From Acanthamoeba lenticulata (lineage: Eukaryota; Discosea; Longamoebia; Acanthamoebidae): a stretch of DNA of 14,649 nt. Both the position numbers and the translations under genes were made by a program. Within the stretch, counting starts at the first letter, position 1. The number at the start of each line of letters is the position of its first letter. Shown in pieces: positions 8,871 to 14,649 of the stretch. Below the pieces are notes generated by a model. That model saw nothing but the letters and a program-made list of their open reading frames with translations. It ran no database searches and was not told the DNA's origin. The stretch covers positions 1-14,649 of the forward strand of contig NAVB01000539.1 in NCBI GenBank assembly GCA_002179805.1, in the 5' to 3' direction.

Positions 8871-8875
8871 TTTTT
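8871..8875 (+). terminator. Pol III T-run terminator of tRNA-Val
   Basis: TTTTT starts two bases after the discriminator base of the tRNA-Val gene, as is usual for RNA polymerase III termination. Confidence 0.8.
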
Positions 8876-9368
8876 GGCTGCTATCAATCGAGTTCTTTGG
8901 AGATTGGAGCCGGTGACATGTGTGGACCCTTCCCCTATGCTGTGGCTGGCAGTTGGCACTATTTTATTTCATTAATTTGCAACCATAACCACTACACTAC
9001 AATTTATTTGTTTTAAGTTAAAAATGAAAATATTCTACTTTTTTCATGTAAACCAAAAAAAATATACCAAAGCATTCAATTAGACCACAATAATTGTTTG
9101 AACCTTTCATTTTTGCATAATAGTTTTACTAAACAAACCATGCCATTTTTTTCATTGTTGATATATACACTAAATAACAATTTTTTTATACTTATATTTT
9201 TTTTGTCTATAACATTTGTGTAAAACCTTTATAATCACACCTTGAAAATTTTCACTTTTTATATGCCTTACAGCACAATGAGGTGAAGACTGAAAAATAA
9301 AGGACTTTTTTGTTGACTCCATTTTCGGTTGTGTAACGTTGTCTCCGTTGTTCAGAAATGATAACGTT
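8876..9368. other. AT-rich spacer between the two tRNA genes
   Basis: This is 493 bp, strongly AT-rich from about 8960 to 9300, with many T and A runs. I see no open frame with recognisable content, no further tRNA and no clear snRNA or snoRNA. The first 60 bases are more balanced in composition and include half of an inverted repeat that brackets tRNA-Val. Confidence 0.6.
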
Positions 9369-9450
9369 GGGCGGATGGCCGAGCGGTCTAAGGCGACAGT
9401 TTAAGGCACTGTTATCTTCGGATGCGTGGGTTCAAATCCCACTCCGCTCA
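9369..9450 (+). tRNA. tRNA-Leu (anticodon AAG)
   Basis: This is an 82-nt class II tRNA. Acceptor GGGCGGA pairs with TCCGCTC (one G-U), with discriminator A, as expected for leucine. The A box is TGGCCGAGCGG. The anticodon stem ACAGT/ACTGT is perfect around loop TTAAGGC, giving anticodon AAG (wobble A, probably inosine). The long variable arm has a TTCG loop on an ATC/GAT stem. The T arm carries B box GGTTCAAATCC. There is no intron and CCA is not encoded. Confidence 0.95.
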
Positions 9451-9452
9451 CT

Positions 9453-9456
9453 CTTT
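9453..9456 (+). terminator. Pol III T-run terminator of tRNA-Leu
   Basis: TTTT lies two bases beyond the discriminator base of tRNA-Leu, the usual minimal Pol III stop signal. Confidence 0.7.
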
Positions 9457-9669
9457 TGAGGGCTTAGTGTGGACAACTTTCTTTGTGGTTTGTTTTCGCT
9501 TCGCAAATTTGTCCGGAAACTTTTCTTACTTGTTTTTCGCTTCCGGTTGGGAAATGAAAGCTCGTGGGCGGATTTCTTGTTTCGGGTATGGTGGGACGTG
9601 CGACAAAACAATTTTTGTACAACTTTCTGCAGCCAAGCCGTGGTAGATAACACACACACCGCTAGCGAT

Positions 9670-10269
9670 ATGTCTGACCAATACCCCGGCACGCCGTCCC
9701 ACATCCCCGTCGATCAGCAGGCGCTGCTGGGCGGCCAACAGGCGACATACCACCAACCGGGCTTCCAGCCCCCTCCTCTTGTTGTTGCGCCTGAAGTGCA
9801 TCATCACCATCACCATGCTACCCACACCTACCAGCAAGCACCCCCTGCTGTGGTGATCACCCGCAAGAGGTGGACCGACATGTACGTCTCGCTTCTTGAC
9901 GCATTCTCTTCTTCATTTTTTGTCATTTTCATGTACCACCAATTACGATTTGTCGCATTGACCGCTCGCATGTGACACAGCCCCGAGAACCACGTTTGCC
10001 AGTGGTGCGGCGTTCAGGGCGTGACGAGGACCGAGTACGTCCCGGGCATGGCCACCTGGGCGGCCAGCGGCGTCATCTGCCTCGTCGGCCTCTGGGCCGG
10101 TTGCTGCCTTATCCCCTTCTGCGTTGACCAATGCAAGGATGTCGAGGTACCTTCTTCTTTCCATTGTCCACCATCGTGTTCCATCTTCTAACATGGCTTC
10201 GTGAAACGCAATTAGCACTTCTGCCCGTCGTGTGGTCAGCTGGTTGGCAAGTACCACGTGCTGTCGTGA
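9670..10269 (+). CDS. LITAF-domain (LPS-induced TNF factor-like) zinc membrane protein
   Basis: Exons 9670-9881, 9981-10146 and 10216-10269 give 143 residues, typical for the family. The N-terminal half is Pro/Gln/His-rich (MSDQYPGTPSHIPVDQQALL at the start) with a natural run of six histidines and several proline-rich stretches. From about residue 75 comes the LITAF domain: HVCQWCG (first CxxC), TRTEYVPGMATW, the hydrophobic stretch ASGVICLVGLWAGCCLIPFC, DQCKDVEHFCPSCG (second CxxC) and QLVGKYHVL. In this family the two CxxC knuckles jointly bind one zinc, and the hydrophobic part inserts monotopically into the cytosolic face of late-endosomal membranes. Proline motifs recruit ESCRT or Nedd4-type partners in animals; no clear PPxY is visible here. 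The start is the first ATG in frame, 220 bp after the tRNA-Leu gene. It converges on Dicer. Confidence 0.94.
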
Positions 10270-10432
10270 ACAACCACGGCTCTCTGGCTGCCTCATCAAC
10301 GCCCCGACATTTCATTTTCTTGTGTTGCAATTTTGTACATCAAAGATTTCTTCATCGCTTCAGCAAACAGGAAACGGCTGCATTCATTCAATCGCAATCC
10401 ATTCCCTGTTTGAATGAAGAGATTCAACATCT
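10270..10432. other. shared 3' flank of the convergent LITAF and Dicer genes
   Basis: Only 163 bp separate the two stop codons, so the 3' untranslated regions of the opposing transcripts must be very short or overlap. No AATAAA hexamer is visible on either strand here and no other feature is recognised. Confidence 0.6.
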
Positions 10433-13400
10433 CTACGCCCTCGAGAGCTCTGCGAGCGCGTCGCTGAGGTGGGGTGCCAAGAGCGGCCCCACGACGCGCC
10501 ACGTGACGTCGAGGTCGCCGCCGCTGTCCACGAACAGGGCGCCCACCACAGACTCGAACAAGTCGCCCAGCACCTTGGGCGCGCCACTTTCTCCGCCCAG
10601 GCCTCCACCCCCGCCGCCAGCGTTCTTCTGCTGGACGGCGAGGGCGTAGGCGCGGATGTTCTGGAAAAGCGCGCGCGAGTTGTGGGCCAAGTGGCGGTGG
10701 AGGTCGTGCGCGACGGCCACTCGCGCAAAGACCGCGTTGCTCGTGAGCCGCGAGCGCAGGGCCGACAGCCGCGCGGGCGTGGGCCGCTCGACCACGTCGT
10801 AGGCGTGCCGCATGATCACATAGTCCACCACCGCGTCCCCCAGGAACTCGAGCCTGCGCGCGTGTGTGCGTGAGACAACCCACTAAGAGTACCCGCACAC
10901 ACTCGCGCGCGTGTCGTGTGTCGTACCGCTGGTAGGAGCGCGTGGGGGTGGCGGACAAGACGGAGTAGGACATGTGGGTGAGGGCCTCCTGCAGCAGCGC
11001 GCGGTCGCGGAACGTGTAGCCCAGTCTGCCCTCCACCGCCTCTGCACACATGTGAGTCGCACGACACAAGACACGACACAACACGTGCGCGTGTGTGTGC
11101 GTCGTACCAAACGTGGCGGCGCTGAACGACACACGGCCGGACGATGGAGGAGACAACGGCGGCACCGACGGAGGGCGCGCAGGTGACCAGCGCGGCAGGC
11201 GGGCGAGGGCGGACAGCTCGAAGCCGAGCCACCCGAGCAGGTGGACGGCGACAGGCGCCCCGCCTGGCAGAAGGAGGCTCGCCCCGACCAGCGCCTCGAC
11301 GCAGTCCGACAGCGTGTTGTCGGCGACCTCCCTCTCCTCTTCTTCTTCCTTCTCCTCCTCTTCTCCTTTTTTCCCCTCCTTCGTCTCTGGCGAGGAGGAG
11401 AAAGAAGAAGAAGAAGAAGAAGATGATGACGAGGACGAAGAAGGGAGAGAGGAAGGAAGGGGACAACACGGCGGGCGGTAGCGAGGAAGGGCGAAGGCGG
11501 CCACGGCCACATAGCGCTCGAGGCCGCACGCGCGGGCGCGCGTGCTCAGGCTGTGGTTGCTCACCAGACTCGACCGCTGCTTTGTCAGCCTGCACGCGTG
11601 TGTGTGTGTGTGTTAGCCGATCGCGCGTGCACGATCGTGTCGTGTCGTGTCGTGCGCTCGTGTGTCGTGTCGTGTCGTGTCGTACCAGCCCTCGTGGTGC
11701 TCCGGGTAGCAGAGGAAGAGGTCGAAGCTCACCGCCAGCTTGAGGAAGGCGTCTCCCAGCGTCTCCAGCGACTCGTAGCTGTCGGCTGTCGGGTGCGCGT
11801 GTGTGTATCTGGTTAGTCCTGCACACGCGCGCGCGTGTCGTGTCGTGTCGTGTGTCGTATGTCGTGCATCTGCGAGTGAGGCGTGCGTACGTTGATCACA
11901 GCAAGGCGCCGTCAAGGCCTGCACGACCCACTTTAGGTCGTCTTCACTTCCTGCACGACACGACACGAACGCACGACACACGTGAGACGACACGACACGA
12001 GCGCATGACACACACGTGAGCGCACGACACGCGAGACGAGAGGAAGGACAGGGCAGGCGGTGTACGGATGGGAAGGCCCGCGCGCTGCACAAACTCGTGG
12101 ACGAGGAAGAGCGCTTCGGCGCGCCAGAGGAGGGACGGCAGCTTGAGCGCGTCGGCGAGCCACGGCCCCGCGATCGGGTGCGCCCGGCACAGGCTCGGCA
12201 CCAAAAACTGCGTCGCCAGCCGCCTCCCCTTGCTTGACGTGGCTGCTGACGTCAGCTCCTTCGGCGTTGCTGACGTGGCATTGGATGATGACGACGACGA
12301 AGAAGACGATGATGATGAAGACGATGATGATGGCGGACGGAGGAGGTTCTTGGCCGAGGGCAGGAAGGCGACTTCGAGCAGCGCCTCGTCGGCCGCCACC
12401 TCGATCCCGTAGCGCTCCCGGTAGTACGTCACGAACGACCTCGTGACCGCCGCCGCCGGTGGCTCCGTGGCCGGGAGGGCAGACGTTGGCACGTTGGCGG
12501 CGGTGGCGAGATCGCGCACGCGCGTGCCAAAGAAGGGCGACGACGTCGAGATGTCGCGCCGGACGCGGAGGAACAGGTGCGGCGCGCGCTCCGGCGCGTG
12601 TGTGGCGCACAGGGCCAGCGGCTCGACCAGCGCCGCCCGCCCGCAGCCGCCCGGCGTGACCACCGAATAAGCCGTGGCGCCGTCGGCCGTCCTCATCCCG
12701 TCCTTCAAGTTGACGCTCAGCTCTTGATCGTCGTCCTCGTCCTCTTCTTCTTCTTCCTCTTCCTCCTCGTCCTCGTCCTCATCGTCATCATCGTCATCAT
12801 CGCCCTCGTCGAGGAGAGGGCGGATGGGGCGGACGTGGACGCGCTCGGCCAGCTTGACGACTCTCTTGATCGCATCCCAGTCCATGCGATTGGCGGGAAT
12901 CGCGTCGTCGACGTCCCGGAGCGGCACCACGAAATACACCTTCCGCCGAAGCCGCGAGTCGCTGCTGCTGACGTCAGCCGCGTCTTCGGTGGAAGAAGCA
13001 GCGTCGACAGAAAAGGGCAGGGGCGCCGCGGCCGCGGCGGCGAGCGAGGACCGGCCGGGCCCGTGGAGGACGGCCGAGCAGCACACGACGTGGAAACGCC
13101 ACATGAGCGCCAACAACTCGGGACTCGCCTCGAGCTCGCCCGCGTAGACCACCCGCGCCGTCGCCGTCGTTGGTGATGAGGCTGTAGATGATGATGTCGA
13201 GCCCTCATCGTTGGTGCTGACGTCAGCAGCGCGCTTGCTCAGGACGGCGCCGATTGGATCGCGCGGGAAGACGGTAAAGGGCGGACACGCGCGACACACC
13301 TCGTCGGCCATCGTCACGAACCCGTACCGCACACGCGCGTCATTCCTTGCATTCTTGTCGCTTTCGTTTTCGTTGTCGACAGTGACATTAAAGGCGTAGA

Positions 13401-14581
13401 GGTGCAGCCGCCGGCTGGCACCGCGGCGCGTGTCGGGCGGCCACACGGCCTGCATGGCCCGCGGCACCGCCACCGGCATCCTCCGCACCGCGTTGTGCGG
13501 CGTCGTCGTCGTCTCTGTCGTCGTCTCCGGGGCCGTCGTCATCGTCGTCTTGATCTCCGTCGCGATCTCCGGCAAAGTCGAGGTCGTCGATGTCTTCCTC
13601 GATGTGTCGACGTCCATGGCCGCGGAGGCGGAAGTAGAGGCAGAGGAGTAGGCGGGGAGGAGGAAGTCGTCGAGGGCGCCCAGGCGGCGGAGTTGGCGGC
13701 AGGCGCGGAGGGCGGCCTGCCGCTTGGCCTCGCGCTTGGAGCCGCACGGCCGGCCGCGCACCTCCTGCACCGGCGCGTCGCCCGGCAGTCGCACGACACA
13801 CACGAAGCGCTGTTGATGTTGAGGCTGATGTTGGTTCGTGTCCAGCTCCATCGTAGCTTCCTCGTCATCCTCGTCAGCCTCATTATCCTCGTCGTCCTGC
13901 TCTTCGTCGTCTTCCTCCTCCTCTTCATCATCATCTTCCTCCTCGTCCATTATGTCGACATTGTCGCGGCGGACGGCGGCGTCGGCGTCGACAGCGGCCA
14001 TGACGTCGAAGCGGGGCGGCGCGGGGTCGGTGAACTGGTCCCGCGGTAGCCGCGCGCAGTAGAAGTGGAGCAGCTCGACGCTCATGCGGGGCGTGATCTT
14101 GGCCCCCGTCTGGAGCACCTTTAACACCTCCTCCTCGGCATCCTCCTTGCCTTCCCCTACTTTCCCCTCATGATCATCGTCCTCGTCACGGGCCTGGGCG
14201 GCCCGGTTGGCGTGGGACTCGGTGGCGTGGGCCCGGGCCAGGGCCGAGGCCTGGGCCGGGTCGTTGCGGGGGACCATCAGGACGTACTCGGCCTGCGGGT
14301 GCCTCGCGCGGCCCCGCGACTGGATGTACTGCGTCGAGCTCGTGATGGGCGAGAACCGAATGACCTGATTTGGCGAGGAATGTGAGGAATGAAGGCCTTT
14401 GGAATAATAGAATAATGATAAAGAATGTGAGGAATGAAGTGTGAGACCAGGTTGCAGGGCTGGATGTCGAGGCCCTCCTCGGCCACGCTGGTGGCGATCA
14501 GCAGGTTGACCTCGCCCTTGCGGAAACGCTCGAGCACACGCGTCTGCTCCCGGTGGTCCATATTGTCCACAGCGCCCCGAA
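10433..14581 (-). CDS. Dicer, C-terminal 1202 residues (helicase end, dimerisation domain, PAZ/connector, RNase IIIa and IIIb); N-terminus outside window
   Basis: Minus-strand exons in order: 14581-14448, 14364-12066, 11950-11891, 11785-11686, 11589-11108, 11041-10927, 10853-10433. Residues 1-75 are the end of the DExD/H helicase ([26 protein letters not shown], then motif [12 protein letters not shown]). Residues about 138-280 are the Dicer dimerisation domain ([18 protein letters not shown] ... [18 protein letters not shown]) with an acidic insert. About 690-785 is PAZ/connector-like ([42 protein letters not shown]). RNase IIIa has [32 protein letters not shown] and DCVEALVGA. RNase IIIb has [31 protein letters not shown] and [18 protein letters not shown]. 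Both E/D...D/E catalytic sets are present, so both centres should cut dsRNA into small RNAs. The protein ends about 20 residues after IIIb, with no dsRNA-binding domain. Confidence 0.95.
11590..12065 (-). repeat. CGTGT/ACACG pentanucleotide and CA/GT repeats in three consecutive Dicer introns
   Basis: Introns 12065-11951, 11890-11786 and 11685-11590 contain runs of CGTGT (for example 11636-11650 and 11664-11682 on the + strand), ACGACAC units and short (GT)n tracts. The short Dicer exons between them (60 and 100 bp) are normal coding sequence. Similar CA/GT content is in the two downstream introns 11107-11042 and 10926-10854. Confidence 0.8.
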
Positions 14582-14649
14582 CTGCGCGTGTGCGATTGTG
14601 TGCGTGCGTGTGCGTCGTCAGCGCAAGCTCATGAAAGAAATAAGAATAT
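14582..14649 (-). other. part of a Dicer intron at the window edge
   Basis: On the minus strand these 68 bases end in CACACGCGCAG directly before the helicase exon at 14581. They are CA/ACGC-rich like the other Dicer introns. The donor lies beyond the window, so the upstream helicase exons are not visible. Confidence 0.6.

Noticed and set aside
9270..9360. Possible box C/D snoRNA (CTGA near 9290, ATGATAA near 9357)
   Set aside because: The boxes are in the wrong order and there is no terminal stem. AT-rich DNA yields such matches by chance.
11636..11685. CGTGT array as a telomere- or CRISPR-like repeat
   Set aside because: The unit is 5 bp with no unique spacers, lies inside a spliced intron and shows no telomeric motif.
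13402..14049. Plus-strand frames opposite Dicer exon 14364-12066 (also 12577-13176)
   Set aside because: Poly-Val/Leu and Arg-rich translations mirror the Asp/Glu runs of Dicer. They contain no independent domain.

Overview
The window looks like nuclear DNA of an intron-dense, GC-rich amoebozoan, most like Acanthamoeba. This is inferred from gene content and base composition, not from a database match. Six protein-coding genes can be rebuilt by splicing. Together they carry 34 short introns (66-158 bp) and every model keeps its reading frame. Coding exons are rich in G and C at third codon positions. Introns and intergenic DNA are AT-rich or made of CA/GT/ACGC simple repeats. Two nuclear-type tRNA genes lie in the middle.

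Layout, left to right. (1) 1-1392 (+): 3' part of a COG0523/CobW G3E GTPase of the bacterial ZigA/YciC type, a putative zinc metallochaperone. (2) 1593-2376 (+): complete universal stress protein of 163 aa with an intact ATP-binding motif. (3) 2918-5375 (+): protein with two tandem carboxymuconolactone-decarboxylase-like repeats and a probable mitochondrial presequence. (4) 5740-8651 (+): class II glutamine amidotransferase of the DUG3/YafJ/EgtC group. Its start and catalytic cysteine are split over tiny exons, and it has a long low-complexity tail ending in a predicted membrane helix. (5) tRNA-Val(CAC) at 8797-8868 and tRNA-Leu(AAG) at 9369-9450, separated by an AT-rich spacer. (6) 9670-10269 (+): LITAF-domain membrane zinc protein of 143 aa. 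(7) 10433-14581 (-): C-terminal 1202 residues of a Dicer, namely the end of the helicase, the Dicer dimerisation domain, a PAZ/connector region and two catalytic RNase III domains. Its N-terminal helicase half lies beyond the right edge.

These are separate housekeeping, stress and RNA-silencing genes, not an operon. The first four protein genes are head-to-tail with gaps of 200-540 bp. LITAF and Dicer converge with only 163 bp between stop codons. The most distinctive points are the Dicer (acidic and polyserine insertions, no dsRNA-binding domain after RNase IIIb), the amidotransferase N-terminus with a candidate GC-AG intron, a perfect 22-bp inverted repeat inside one of its introns, a splice-donor consensus of GTNCG rather than GTRAG, and the repeat-built introns. 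No mobile element, CRISPR array, rRNA or virus-derived gene was seen.
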